Positions 1 through 13,400 of a DNA stretch of 64,000 bases are shown here, piece by piece. The notes under the pieces are model-generated. The model saw only the letters and a program-made list of their open reading frames with translations, was not told the DNA's origin and did no database searches. The stretch comes from Gracilariopsis chorda. Taxonomy: Eukaryota > Rhodophyta > Florideophyceae > Gracilariales > Gracilariaceae. Location of the stretch: the NCBI GenBank assembly GCA_003194525.1, contig NBIV01000230.1:62001-126000 (forward strand), given 5' to 3'. Each line of letters begins with the position of its first letter. Position 1 is the first letter of the stretch. A program made the position numbers and the translations under genes.

Positions 1-328
1 ACTAAAGAGTAAAGGCAGACGTCATCCCACCAAACGGACTACTTTCTTGTTCTAGTTGGCGATACAGACTGCCCACTAGCTTGTACTTCTACTCCGCACG
101 GTAAACCACGAGCGGTACATGACCGCCAACACTGTATGCGTGCTTCCTGACCACGCCTGACGCAGTTGCCGGTCTGGTTCCGCAGCTCTCGACCGGCGTC
201 TCCTGACTTCTACCGTTTGGATCACAGAACCCATCTTCCGCACGGGCTTTCTAGGAAATCCTTCTACTGACCACTGAGGCATGTACGACGGATCAGCATC
301 TTGTGCTAAAGCGTTGCGCTTCCTCACA
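1..328 (+). repeat. 5' LTR of the first gypsy element, right half only
   Basis: The stretch matches about 10,134-10,462 as a direct repeat. The proposed end is ...CCTCACA at 328, just before a TGG-initial primer-site-like sequence. The left half lies outside the window, so the LTR start cannot be read here. Confidence 0.7.
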
Positions 329-342
329 TGGGTCTCCCGACC
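329..342 (+). other. Candidate primer-binding site
   Basis: TGGGTCTCCCGACC directly follows the proposed LTR end. Gypsy primer sites usually start TGG, complementary to the CCA tail of a tRNA. The implied tRNA 3' end would be GGTCGGGAGACCCA. The tRNA identity was not determined. Confidence 0.4.
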
Positions 343-1283
343 TAGAAGACCAATCACGGACCGAAAATGGAATCGAAACTTCCGAAACCACCGAGTCAGA
401 AAGGTTCGCAGGGCAGAAAAACAGCGCAGCCCCTTACGGAGTGTCATGCAGCTTCGGCGGCAGTATCTGACACCGCTTCGGCCTCAAAGCAAAGCACCAG
501 GTTGCCCCAGCATTCAACACGTCCGTCCTGGATAACCCCGAGTCGCTCCGTCGCACAGGAAGTGCGGCAGCGTCGTCCTCTAGACTGCAAGGTTTGCCGG
601 CATCTCAGCTGCCAACCGCAACTACTGGGGCAGCTGCGTTTTCAAGCGATACACAGATCGAGAAGATTGGCTTCGACGACTTTTAGGACCTTATCTGCAC
701 TCACCTGTCGGTATTCGTTCGCACGGAACTCGAAATAAGGGTCCCAGTAGCGGCTGAAGAGTATCTTGCCGATCGGATGCCCCACATATTAGAGCGACAG
801 GCCTCTGAGACAACCCGCATGGTTACCAGGGAAGTGATATAACGCCTCCAGCAAAGTGTCGACTGCACAGAAATCCAGCCAAATCGGACAAATCAGCCAT
901 TATCTGCGGGAAAACATGTCACCCAGACCATCTCAAAGTTTGACACAAACCGTACGGGCACGGCACCGGCCCTAGGGTCCGGTACAGGTATTCCGGATGG
1001 GAATTAAAGAGGAAATTCCCGAAAGATCTATCTACTGGCAATCACCAGTCATCCAGATCCAAACGGAGATCCTCACGATAGTACCTCCGACGAAGGGAGG
1101 TCAGACCACGACAGACGCGGCCGTCGGGATAAACCGTCCTGTTCGGATAGTAGAACCAGCGGCAGGAAGAAAACTTCCCGTCGCAAACGCAGGCCTAACC
1201 GTTCGGACTCAGATACAGACCGAACGGAGACTTCAAAGTCCGAAGAAGACCTTTCGGATTCGGACGAAGGAGCGAGCGAAGAA

Positions 1284-2600
1284 TTGCGAGGTTCGCATCA
1301 CCGTTCGAGCAGGAGGTCGCCTAACCAGCTGAAGCCACTTAACGACTTGTTTCGGGGGGCCATAGGCTACAGGTCATATCGCCTTCTCAAGAAGTGCGCA
1401 CGGTATGATGCCCGGGTGGCCAGGAAGATTGGCCGCTACCACAAGAAGCTGGATGTCCAGCTGAAGGGGCGCCCGTTCTCCGGATCGGATCCCATTGCCG
1501 TACTGGGCTTCTTGCAGCGATTTAAGATCGCATGCGACCACAAAGGAATGACAGAGGGCGCAGCCTTCTGGTACGTCCAGTTTTACTTGACCGGGCCGGC
1601 ACACGGGCTGCAATCCCATATCACGGGAGAAACCAATGCAGTCGACATCCGTAAACAGGAAACGTTGCACAAATAATCAGAGGTGGTGGACTTTTTGAGC
1701 CACGTATGCGACTGAAGAGGTAATCGCGGACGCATACGCCGAGGTGACGACCTATCGCCAGTCCTCAGGTATTTTCGAAACGGAATTCGCCCAGAAACTC
1801 TGGGATAAGGCACTCCGCTGCTGGAACGTGTTCTCAGATCGACGTGTGAAGTACATCTTCGTAGACAACCTGCTGCCCGCCATACGGTCGAAAGTCAGAA
1901 ACCATGTGAAAAATCACCCGCCCATCGGACTGAACGCATTGGCCCGATATGCGGAATCCTACGGCGACACGCACCGTGCGACCAAACGGCAAACAATCCG
2001 CACGGAATCTCTACCAACTCATCGTCGTGGCTCATGCTCATGAGTGATGAGCCTGGAGACCGACTCGGACGAGGATGACTCAGAGGCCCCGGGAGTCAAG
2101 TGCTTTTGATGGGAGGCGGCAGTAGTCTACGGTCTCCTCCTACCACATCGATCTCCACTACGTCTCATTCTTCCTGGACGGTCCAATTCGCTGCACCAGG
2201 TAAATGTGTAGCCCCCATATCCGCACAGTTGTTGGACAAACCGTGCTGGATATGTCTTTCCCGAGAGCCGGAACATTGCAAATTGCTAGAACCGGAAGTA
2301 CGTGCTGCTTTATTAGCCGCAAGGGACGCTAATCATACCCTACGACGCGAGGAGGATTATTACAACTTCCCAAGAAGTCCATCCGGAAGTAAGAGTAATA
2401 CTGGACTCACACAGGCTAGTATTAGTATACGCCGAGGTCAACCCAAGACCCAAGCCCGCTCGGGAGCAAAAGGCTATCCAGTCCAATTGGTGGACGCCGA
2501 CACACCACCCGCTACAGAAAACTACCTGGAGGGTGCATAGAGGCGACCCATCCCCCGAGGCCTGAAAGCTTCAATAAGGAGACCGAGCGGCCCCATAAGG
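1284..2600 (+). pseudogene. gag-like tract of the first gypsy element
   Basis: The best-preserved part, about 1,330-1,660, translates to a basic helix-rich stretch containing IGRYHKKLDVQLKG and DPIAVLGFLQRFK followed by FWYVQFYLTG. This pattern fits the retrotransposon gag capsid region. Further gag-like pieces reach about 2,040, then the tract loses clear homology before the protease. It is broken, and no zinc knuckle could be placed with confidence. Confidence 0.5.
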
Positions 2601-2689
2601 AATCCAATTTGGGACCGCCGGCTCCATCGGACGACAAACGCACGGACTTAGAACAAGAGTCTGAGACCGATCCACTAATGCTGTTCAGC

Positions 2690-5600
2690 AGAGCGTATTG
2701 CAAAGTCGGTTTCTCAATCGGCCTCGACTCTCAGGTATAACTCCCTGTAATTGGTGCTCTTGACACCGGCGCGGGACCAAACTTTGTCCACGCGAACGCT
2801 CTCCCACCCAGATGGCAATCAAAGCTGCTCACGAGCCCGCATCCAAATATTACTGACGCGTCTCGTAACCGTATGCGGACTTTGGGAGTTATCCACCTGT
2901 TTATCCGAATCGGTAACCTGGGATTATGGGACCATTTCCTAGTCTCCAAAAACCTAGCCACATCATGCTTGTTGGGAACAACGTTCATCGACAAGCACGT
3001 GACGGCCATATACCCCCAACCGAAACACTTTCCACCATTCCCGACCAGTTGCCCTGCTTTCGGCAACCGCACGGTTTCAAACTAATAATGTTCATGAGTC
3101 TTTCCCGACAACTTACAACTCCATCTCCAACAAGATTCGAGTAGCCCGAGTGGTCAGTATACGTCCCATGACCCTAGCAGAAGTTCAAGTAACCGCAAAC
3201 GTTGGAGGACTTTCATTCCTCTAACTCAACCCGAAAACGACCAAAAAACGCCTTATGCTCATGCCCAATGGCGTCATGGAGCTAATACCGAACCGGTCAT
3301 TCCGAGTCCTCGTCTCCAACTTTGGACAAACTCCCATCCATTTGGCAAAGAACACCATCGTAGGGCTCGCTATGCCCGCTCTGGTTGCCCTAATTTCTCC
3401 GTCCGCGTTACTCGAGGGCGACGAAGCTAAGGGGGGGATGATAATCCCATCAAACCGACCAGGATTAAAAGTCCGACACCGTCAAAGATTACGATTGGGT
3501 AAAGAAATTCCGTATAGGAGAAGAGTATGAGACCGAATGGGAAAGAACCACCGACTTTCTGGAACCATTTTCGGACATGTGGGATGGACACTTGTGGTCC
3601 ATCTCCATTGCCAAACACCGCATACATTTAGAAGAGGGTTCCAAACCCATCTTCCAGATGCCTTAACGAGCAGGACAGAAACAGGGAACTGGAAAGGGAA
3701 GAGTTAAAAAAGCAACTCAGCGCGGGCGTAATAGAGTCGTTGTCTGCAGAATAGGCAAGTCCTGTCGTATTAACACCCAAAAATGACGGCACTCTGCGCT
3801 TTTACGTTGACTACCGCCGTCCCAAGGGGATGAAGGTACGGGGTACTTACCCTATACCGAGAATAGATGAGTGCATGGACTCCTTGGGGGTGCAGTGGTA
3901 CTCACCACTTTAGACGCCAATAACGGTTATGCGAATTCGACGAAACCGACCAAGACAAAACGACCTTTACGTCCCATATGGGTTTGTTCCGCTACGTTAG
4001 AATGCCGTTCGGTCTCAAGACTGCTCCGGCTACCTTCCAGAGGGCACTTGACATCATCCTTTCGCGGATTAAATGGCAATTCGCTTTACTTTACCTAGAC
4101 GACGTCATTATACATTCCCGATCGGCTCAAGAGCACTTTGAACACGTACAGACCGTATTGAAACTACTCCGCTCGGCCGGAATTAACCTGCGGTTGGAGA
4201 AATGTTATTTCTTCCACCAAGCGGTCGACTATCTTGGTCATATTAACCGTCCAGGCAAACTACAGGTATTCAGAAAAGCTTGCGACGCTTTGCGACAAAG
4301 GAAATCTCTCACAAATCAGACGAAGCTACGGTCGTTCCTCGGCCTTTGCAACATGTTCCACCGGTTTGTTGAGGCGTTCGCGCGCATTGCCAGCCCGCTT
4401 AATCGGAAACTGGAAAAAGACCAACCATTAGAGTTCGAAACTCTGATCGATACGTAGTATGAGACGTTCGACAAACTACGCCAACGCCTCATACGACCGC
4501 CTATACTGGCACTCTACCGAGACGGTCACAGATACGTCCTGGACACGGACGCTTGCAATGCCCAATTTGGATGCTTTCTCCTCCAGGAGCAGCCCGAGGG
4601 CGACCTTCGTCCAAGTGGTTACTGGAGCCGCTCACTAGCAAAGCCCGAGCGGGCCTACTCCACTACCGAACGGGAATGTTTGGCCGTCGTTTGGGCCATC
4701 TTTCATCTCCGTCCGTACTTGGAGGGCACACGGTTCACACTTCGTACGGACCACCCCGTAGTACGTTGGATCCTGAACCTAGCGGATGCGTCCGGACGGT
4801 TAGCAAGATGGAGACTCCGCCTCATGGAGTACGAATTTGACGTAATCCACCGACCGGGCATTTAGCACCAAGCGGCCAATGCGCTTTCCAGGGTCTGTAC
4901 GGATGGAGAAGACACAGACAAGCTCGAAAACGAGGTACCGTGCATGATGAAGAATGACGTGGCTAAAACGGGCGAAGAATATACCGTAGCTATGGTGTGC
5001 TGGGACGGTAGAGAAGAGACCGTCATAATGGACTGGCCAGAAGACAATCAGAATGGGATAGGACTCCCAGCAGTACTGGTAGGTAATGAAGAGTTGCAGG
5101 AAGTCGCCCCGATAACGGTGGAAGAGTTCCTCCAGAAACAGAAGAATGATCCCCTCTGTAAATCCGAACGGCCGAAAGTCGGAGACGGCAAATGCCTATT
5201 CGATGTAAACCAAAACGGGATATTGATAAGGAAAGCTCCGATAGATGTAGCTCTTCAATGGTACGTACCAGAGACACTGCAGGCCAGGTTATTATATCTG
5301 TCCCATTACCAGCGGTTTGCTGGACATCCCGGCGCAACAAAGATGTAGTCCACGCTGCAACGGAACTACTACTGGTCGGGAATGGGTAATGACGTATTGC
5401 AGACCGTACGGGATTGTCGTACCTGCGTCTCCACTCGCGGAAGTCGCCAGTGGCACCATAAGCTCTTGAAGCTATTTCCCGCAGCGGGCCCGTTGGAATT
5501 CGTCGCAATGGACATCCTTGGTCCATTCACAAGGACTGAAAACGGGCACCAATACATTCTAGTCATTACTGACCGGTTCACAAAGTTCTGCCGAGCGGTC

Positions 5601-6700
5601 CCTTTGAAATCCACTACGGCTGCAGCCGTAGCCTCGGGTTTCTTGAACAGCTGGGTTTATCCGTACGGGATGCCATTCTACTTGCTGACCAACAACGGGA
5701 GCCAATTTGTCTCCAAGTTCTTCGAAGCGGTATGTGACATTTTAGGCATCTAGCACCTGACCACCATGGTCTACCACCCGCAAACAAAGGGACAGGCCAA
5801 ACGGTTGAACAAAACGCTTGTCGAACGCTTCCGTCACTATTTGGCAGAACACCAAACTGATTGGCATGAATACGTGCAACCTTTGACATATGCATGCAAT
5901 ATGCAGGTGCACAGAAAAACGGGCACAACGACTTTCGACTTGGTAATCTCACGGCACCCGCCCGGTCTGCAAGTTGAAAAGACCTCTACCGCCATCCTGA
6001 AGCATCAACCTGAAAACGCCACCACGGCGCAGGTTAAACCGTACATCCTAGTCCGTCTTCGGCATGCTCTTTCGTCCGCCCAGACGAAAACCACGCAGGC
6101 CAAACTCCAGTACAAAAGGAACTTCGATAAAACCGTACGGACGCTCCCTAAGTTTAGTCCTGGGAATGAGGTGTATGTCAACCGACCGGAATGGATTTCA
6201 ACAGCTCTAGAAGAGCAAGTTGACGAATATATCCACAAGTATCGGAAACTTCCTCCGAAAACATACGGGCCATTTCCCGTCGTGACCGCCATGGACGATA
6301 CCGTCCTCATAAAAGAAGAAGGACTGGAAAATCGGGTCAGCATTTACCGAGTAACCCGGGCGCCACGTCGAGCAGTCCGAACGGCACTCACCACCGACCC
6401 AACCACAAACACGGCTACGCCACGGCTGACCACCGAACCCGATGTTGATCGTGACGGTCCTTTTGCCGACGAACCTACCATACCACTCGCAAGGGACCCG
6501 AAAACACCCACATGGCAACCCCATGCGGTCGACAAAATCGTCGTTCATTGTGAAACGCTGGAAGGAACGCAATATGGAGTCCGTTGGTTCGGATACCAAC
6601 CGGACTACGATACATTCCAACCACCGTCTCACATTCCCCAGCATTTCATCGCCCGCTACTGGCGTCGCCAAAAGCAACGAGGACGCACAAACCTCTGAGC
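2690..6700 (+). pseudogene. pol tract: protease, RT, RNase H, integrase, chromodomain-like tail
   Basis: Recognisable parts in order are as follows. A retropepsin motif LDTGAGPNFV lies near 2,755-2,785. RT has the palm segment RMPFGLKTAPATFQ and catalytic YLDD near 3,990-4,120. RNase H (about 4,530-4,860) shows DTDACNAQFG, a TTERECLAVVWA helix and the RTDH segment. Integrase (about 5,290-6,000) shows the zinc-side HYQRFAGHPG, a catalytic-core MDILGPF and a YHPQTKGQAKRLN segment. A chromodomain-like piece with YGVRWFGYQPDYDTFQP lies near 6,570-6,640. The set identifies a chromovirus-type gypsy element. The tract is interrupted repeatedly and cannot be functional as it stands. Confidence 0.8.
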
Positions 6701-7024
6701 GCCGTGGGATATTGAGGAGGCGGAGCGCAACACGAGATGGGAAGCAGAACGTGGCCACCGTGCGTCCGTGATTGGTGGTTTCAGCAATTCGCTTTAAGAA
6801 TCCCCTAAAAACCTCTAAAACGACACCATGTGCCACACGCCCTGTGGCCGTACACACGCTATCGACGGAGATATCTACAGATATCAAGAGGCCCACTCGC
6901 TGGGCCAGCCGAAACAGACCATACGGGAAGCCATAAAAAAGGTATTGCGGAGCAAGCAGAAGTTTACTCAAGAACGAGAATGGTGCGCTCACCATACGCC
7001 GGACGGAGAGAACCGTACCCGAAC

Positions 7025-9462
7025 CTAACGACCCCGACCCCAAGCACGCCTACCACTCACTCTGCTACGATTAAGAGGTTGCTCAAAGCAAATAGACCGA
7101 AGTGGGACCAGAGGAAGGCTACCATCCCTGCTAGACCCCGAATTGACCGTCTCGGGCTCCGAGACGACTATGCTGGGCGTACGGGGCACAAAAACCTGCG
7201 GCATCGGCTCATCCCGATCGGCTGCAATAGCTGCAACAGCAGGTGCACCAGCGGAACCGCTCGGACTCACACCAGCATCAGCACCACCGAGACCGCCCGA
7301 CCGAGCTCGAAGTAGGATTACCAGGGGAAGCCCCGGCCGCACGGGCCCCACAAGCATTGAAGAGACCCGTAATGGCCTCCTGAGCGAGACGCTCACTCTC
7401 TGCCCGTACAGTCAGCTCATCAATGGTGGGAGGGCTCCGTGGGTAGCCCTTGTGTACCTGGCGGCTGATGCTGCGCAATAGCTACAGCAAAAGTATCCCG
7501 GGCGTCCGCTCCGGTCTCTGGATCGAATGCTTCAGCCTCCATGAGGCAATGGCTATAGATCCCCAAACTTCGAACAGTATCAGTACGGATACTCTCCATA
7601 AGGTTCATCTGGGACTCCGCGGTACGACGAAGTATCTGCCCACTATGTGGCACGCGACGAATCCACGTACGGGCAGAGAGAAAAGCGTCACGAAGCGAAT
7701 CCGGAGCGGGTTCGCCGAATGTCTCACATACCGTGCAGAGGGCAGCGAAAGCCTCCTCGATCTCGGGCTCCATACCAAGCGGGTCAGTCTGCGAACCCGC
7801 GTCGATACGCTGAAGAACTGGTGCGGTTGTTGAAACGGACGCGACGGCACGAACCGAACGGAAGCCATTCGGAGCTAGCGGCCCAACCGGAGGTGGCATG
7901 GAGGAAGTGGCAACCACTTGACCCCTGAGAGGAAAACCACGGGCTACTGTTGACGTGCCATCGGCGACATTGGCACTCAAATACCCGCCCGGAAAATAAT
8001 CTGGAACGTTCATCTCTTTCCAGACCGGACGGCGATCAGCCGGCAACAAGCGGCGAGTAACCGGACCGCTAATAACACGAACGGGCATCGTGGGGAATGA
8101 GTCGCTATCGAAATCGTACCAAAGAACCCGGACGTACAGGACCAGTCAGTCTCCAAGGAGTAGCGAAGAAGAGCCTCAGCATCTTCCGGTCGGAATTTGG
8201 ACCCAGGAAGGATGTTCTGAACCCTCATCTGACGGATAATATCCACCAGTGCGACCGGTATTGGGAACAAACGATCGTAATCTGAATAGTGGTTGCATGT
8301 GTACTACTGAGCGTCCAAGTCACGGGTAAAGAAAGTCACCCCGTCCAAGACAGCCTGGATGAACGCCACGAAGGTGAACAAAGCCCAGTCCGCGTAGACT
8401 ATCTGGAAAACCCGATCGGAAAAAGGCCCCTGGTTGAGAGCCTCAGACGTATGATATGACAAAACGGGCGGCGTCGGAACCACAAGGTTGCGGGTCACGT
8501 CATCATCCTTCAATCCGTGACCGATCAGCAAATACAATACCATGTGGTCGCTCGCGGCTAAGTTGTGGAACTCCACGTTATGCCAACAGTAATAATACCC
8601 AAGGGACGATCGAATTCGGGCTTCAGTCACGGCATTATTGCCCCACTGGGCCCGGTGGATCCAATAGAGCCGGTCGAAGGGAGGGTCGAACATGATCAGT
8701 TCGAGCATATTATACAAACCGGCCGGGGTGTAGTAAGGGTCTTCCTGCATCCGACGCAACAGGCGCTGCAAGCGGGACTGGTACTCGATCTCCTCGGGGC
8801 ATCGCACGTACAGCATATCGCAACGACCAAAGGTCCGGACAGGAGCATAACCGCTCGGGAAGGAAGAATGCGTCCAACGGGCTCTCCAGGAATCTTCATC
8901 AGTCCGCTTGGAGTTCCGCACGTTCAGATCGGCGGGAGTCCGCACGGATGAGATACGCGAGAACCGCGCGGAAACGAGCTAGTTGGCGGACACCCGCTGA
9001 TATTCCAAGACCGACATCGGCGGCTCTCGTTCCTGACAGGTGGGGGTGAATATGCGGTGATGACGATGATCGAGTTGTTGCCCCGGCAACGGAAGAGTGC
9101 GCCAGACTGCTGGTGGACCCGACGTCGGACCGCGCGGACGGGCATATGGACCGACTGGAGGTGGCATGACGGTTAGACTTGCCGGAGAGGATGGCAGTGC
9201 TGGGGAGGAAGTACCGCGGTAGGACGAAGGGAGGCGAAGTCGAGGGAGGATCTCCCATGGTTGCAGTATAAATAACGACTGAACGGACAAGATGGAGCCC
9301 GACGCGGAAGAGAGACGCTGAAGAGTCGTCAGTGCAAAGGTATGCTACCGTTTGAAGATAAGCTGAAAGGGCAAAGAAGCACGCTGAGAACCAGCCGGCG
9401 AAGAGACGCGACAGAGGCACTAGACCGCGATGGTTGAAATCCAACCGGCCGACGGGAGTCAA
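7025..9462 (-). pseudogene. Antisense coding-like tract between integrase and 3' LTR, unknown product
   Basis: The minus strand here has long protein-like open stretches, while the + strand has only short ones. One piece (about 8,310-8,940) has a well-mixed composition rich in Tyr, Trp, Leu and Arg, with segments such as CPEEIEYQSRLQRLLRRM and YYTPAGLYNMLELIMFDPPF. Another (about 7,420-8,090) is acidic and Pro/Ala-rich with a TWIRRVPHSGQILRR segment. I recognise no domain, and no envelope-type signal peptide or membrane anchor is evident. The tract lies inside the element, after the integrase and before the proposed 3' LTR. Antisense genes in this position are known from some plant gypsy lineages (Grande, Retand and relatives). 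It could also be a captured gene or a separate nested fragment. It is broken in several places. Confidence 0.5.
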
Positions 9463-9796
9463 TTTATTGACTTACGCCAGGATTCGGGATGTGATCCCTC
9501 ACCCATTTACGAAAAAGGAAAAGGAAACCTCCAGCAAAGATGCCATCACTTCTAACCGAACGGACTCTACGACTTCATTGCAAGTAGAAGTGCCCCCCCT
9601 CATCCTGTCACCGTACGGACCTAAAGGAAAATGTGGGCGGACGGACATTACCACGACCGGTCAGCGTGTTATCCGCCACGACCTCAGTGCTGGAACGCGT
9701 CCCGCACGCCGTGCAATGGGTCCCGCTCATACTCTACCCAGCCACCACACTACAACAGACCGCTCGAGAAAGCACCACTCGGACGTGGCGCACTTT

Positions 9797-9808
9797 AAGG
9801 AGGGAGGC
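9797..9808 (+). other. Candidate polypurine tract
   Basis: AAGGAGGGAGG sits immediately before a TGTGGTAG start at 9,810. This is the arrangement expected just upstream of a 3' LTR. It is used here to place the LTR start, which the truncated 5' copy cannot confirm. Confidence 0.4.
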
Positions 9809-9809
9809 A

Positions 9810-10462
9810 TGTGGTAGAACGAACGTACGGGCGTCAGATCATGACGGATGACAGAGGATACCAATGGGCGATGACGTGGGAGACTGGACGGTGAACAAAT
9901 GGCAAGATTGCACCTGACCGGCACGGAACACGTGGGGACTGTTGGGACGGGATACACGTGTCCGACCAGAAGGAAGGGCAGGCGTGCCTGCAAGACCCTA
10001 GATAATTTTAATTAGTTTTTAGGTAGTGCGTACCCAGGCCCGCCGCTGGCCCATATCTGCCAAGGTGCTGCGTCACCGAGGTGCACCTCGGAGCCGGCGG
10101 GTATACTTAGGATGACAGTACCCCCCCGACCCCCATGAACGAGTAAAGGCAGACGCCATCCCACCAAACGGACTAGTTTCTTGTTCTAGTTGGCGATACA
10201 GATTGCCCACTAGCTTATAATACTACTACGCACGGTAAACCACGAGCAGTACACGACCGCCAACACTGTACGCGTGCTCCCTGACCACGCCTGACGCAGT
10301 TGCACGTCCGGTTCCGCAGCCCTCGACCGGCGTCTCCTGACTTCTACCGTTCGGATCACCGAGCCCATCTTCCGCCCGGTCTTTCTAGGAAAACCTTCTA
10401 CTGACCGCTGAGGCACGTCCAACTGGTCAGCATCTTGTGCTAAAGCATTGCGCTTCCCGATA
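9810..10462 (+). repeat. 3' LTR of the first gypsy element
   Basis: The right half (from about 10,134) is a direct repeat of 1-328. The left boundary at TGTGGTAG is inferred from the purine tract before it. That gives TG/CA-type ends and a length near 650 bp. The right end is diverged from the 5' copy over the last few bases, so it is good to a few bases only. Confidence 0.55.
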
Positions 10463-13400
10463 ATTATACCCATTGTCTAATGTGCTGACGATTGTGTATT
10501 TAAGCTAAAACGTACCCTTAAGTTGCAAAAACCTCTTCTCCAAGCAGCCACCTACAACTTATTTTACTCTACTTCTTAGTTTCAACTATCTTTTAACGAC
10601 ATGGCCGATATGTTCCAAACAGAGGTTCGCTACCTACAACTATGCCGTTTGCGAGGCCGTAAGGATGCTATTCTACCGCGCTTGGGCACATTATTGGAAA
10701 CTTTGTGCATAATTCGGGCTGCATTAAAGCACATTGATTTGCACCGTGGCAATGTCAATTGGTTTTTCTGGAAGAGATTTCGTGCTCCATTTTCCCGAAG
10801 ATAGACACCGTGTACGCGGAATTGGAAGACTACCGCCTGATTGGACGCAGCAAGGATTTGCCTGTTTGCTGGCCGTCAGAGATATCCACGTGTGAGACGG
10901 GTTCGACGGGGCTGATAGACGTTGAAGCTGTCGAGAGTGACAGATCATACACGTGCTCGACCGATTCGCGCCAGTAGGGCAAATCCTTTGATTACCATTG
11001 GCTAGTCGTTTGGAGGGAAATGGATGTGCGTGTATTGATGTATTCTAAGGGGTCAACTTGCTCGTTGCCAGAGCAATCCTTAGGTAGGTTAGACGACCAC
11101 TACTAGTGGATTTGACACGTGGGACACGGAAAAGTGAATTGGCGGTTGGCCACAGTATTGGGCCTTGAACCACCAAAGTGGAGTAATTTATTTAATTTTA
11201 TTTATTACTTTTACACCCATTTCTGGGATGGTTAGTACTTAGTCTGCCGGCGAGTTGCCGTCGCACCAGTAAACCTTCCCCAACAAGGGAACCCAACCTG
11301 AGGAATTGGTTCTAGACCACACCGCCTTCATGTGTTCTCTACTTCTCCTTGGAGGGAACCACCGTAGCATACGGAAAGTCCAACGCCCTTGCCCGTCTAA
11401 AGGACCCCAGTATTGGGATTGTTATTCCAATTGTCTTGGTGTTCCCCTTGTTAAAGGTTCATTTACCGGCACTGCCGTTAGTCTTCGTCACGACACTCGT
11501 TACTCAGCTCCCCCGTTCTTTTTCCCTTTACAAGGTGGCTTTCCCACTACCCACAACTCGTGGTCGCGCGCGCCACTAACGTGAAAACCCCACCTCTCTA
11601 GAGGAAGACCAACCCCGAACACCGCTCCTGCGGATAGCAGATTCGTGCCTAAACCTCCCTGTGCAAGTCGGAACGGGTGGCCTCGGCCTAACAACCCGAC
11701 ATAGTCATGCCCCTCCTGGGAGGGCTCTTGTAGTGCAATCCGTCCTGGATATTCGGGGTATTTTTGTAGGTGAAACAGGAATTCGGTGGTATCACACTAC
11801 TGTATGGGTCCCCAGGTGAAAGGGTATGTTCTGGTTTTGCAAGTGGTACTGGTTGCCAGCTATGCTGGAGGAACACACATGATACGTGTATGGACCCTCC
11901 AGGGTGATCTCGTAGATATTTTTCGTATATAAGTGGTGGCACTTTCGGACACCACCCGAATCTAATGAAGGTAACCGAGTTACGCTCTTCTTCGAGTTCT
12001 TCTCGTAGAACGAGCGTTTGGGGTCTAACCAATATCCTTCGCGAGTGTTCGCCTCCTCAACGGAGTCGTACCGCGCACGGTGATCTACGATTATCCACTC
12101 GGATCGCCCAGGAGCTTCTTGTTGTTACACTTACAGTGTGTTTCTTCTGTTTTTATCACTATATACGGATTAGAACTCCGCCGTAGTATTGGGTTTGTTA
12201 CCGAATTTGTTGGTGTCCCATTTGGCCGCCGTGTGGCATCCTCACTTCCCTTTAATGTCACCATTTCCCCGGGTACTGTTCCCTCTTTACGCACGGCCCG
12301 CCGGGTTCTCTTTCCCTTTTGTTTTCCCTACTTTCTCCGGGTTCAACCGTGGACACGGTACTTTTTTATATCCTTTACCGGATACCGATTCTTTCAACCT
12401 CCGTGGTACATCCGAAATCCTGACGGGTTTACGCCCGTCAGTGGGGATACGGAGGTCTCTTTCCAGCTGGTACATCGTCTCAAGAGGGCAAGGATTCGAG
12501 CTGCCTTTAGTGCTTTCTCATTTCGGGGTTTGCACCACAGCGCTTCCCAACTGGGCTCACCTCTAACGTGGAAAGACCCCGAACATCGTTCGGTGCTCTC
12601 CCGCTTCCAGGCATTGCACCACACATTCTGCAAAACAAATATGAATACAAGAAAGGGAGTCAGAGTTTCAATCTCAGAAACCATCTTCAAAACTTCTCTA
12701 GACGGCACGCGACCAAAGTCTTAGGTCTGTGGCCATGAGAAGTCAGCATCCTGGCTTCCGGTCAGAAACTTCTGATGTGAAGAACTTCCTGCAGCCTATC
12801 TACTTTTGAGCTAACAAAACGCAGGTGCTTCCAATCCTTCAGGCCTTTAAAAGAAAAGTTACAAACAGCAGGAGATGTTTTTACTCTGTATCCAATCTGG
12901 CATTTTCCAGGAAAAGTTGCACCACACGCCCCCTGCTGACAAACTCTGACCAGCAATTCAGTCCGGAAATCAGCAAGTCTTTGACTGACACTGTTGTCCG
13001 AGCAAAACTTCGGTGGGGCTTACAGACGAAAGACGTACCTCTGATTTACATTGCCCGTCTCTCGTTTTTGCGTGGAGGGCTTCAAAGGGTCTTGCACACA
13101 GCTGGTCCCCACCTCACGTATGCACTTAGATGCAAACAAATCACTATATCCAAATGGTGATTGAATGGTTCATAGAAAGAATAGGAAAGATTGGGTGATG
13201 AAGTTTGTGTGTGAGTGTGATGTTGAGTTAAGTCCAAATCGAAGTACAACGTGGAATCCCATTTCTACTTTCTTCTTTCTATTTACTCATGGGTGCGTCA
13301 AGGTTACTCCATTGGCTACTAGCAGCCTCTGAAGCTGCGGATTAACCAATAAACTCCGTCCCCTGGCACCAGCGTCACTGAAATACAGTAGCATTGCTGG

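Larger units (their letters stand above)
1..10462 (+). mobile_element. Old Ty3/gypsy chromovirus-type LTR retrotransposon, broken, cut by left window edge
   Basis: This is a fossil gypsy element. Its order is partial 5' LTR, gag-like tract, aspartic protease, reverse transcriptase, RNase H, integrase, chromodomain-like tail, an antisense coding tract and a 3' LTR. RT before integrase with a chromodomain-like end places it in Ty3/gypsy. Positions 7-327 repeat directly at about 10,140-10,460 with roughly one base in ten different, so the insertion is old. The coding parts are interrupted many times (well over ten breaks). It is GC-richer than the array further right. The element is longer than 10.4 kb, large for gypsy, because of the extra tract after the integrase. 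Confidence 0.85.

Noticed and set aside
6800-9800. Envelope gene after integrase in the first gypsy element
   Set aside because: The coding-like strand is antisense to pol, and no signal peptide, cleavage site or membrane anchor was seen.
10131-10136. C-rich stretch near 10,110-10,135 as the polypurine tract of a minus-strand element
   Set aside because: The pol genes of this element are on the + strand, and a purine tract followed by a TG start is present at 9,797-9,811.
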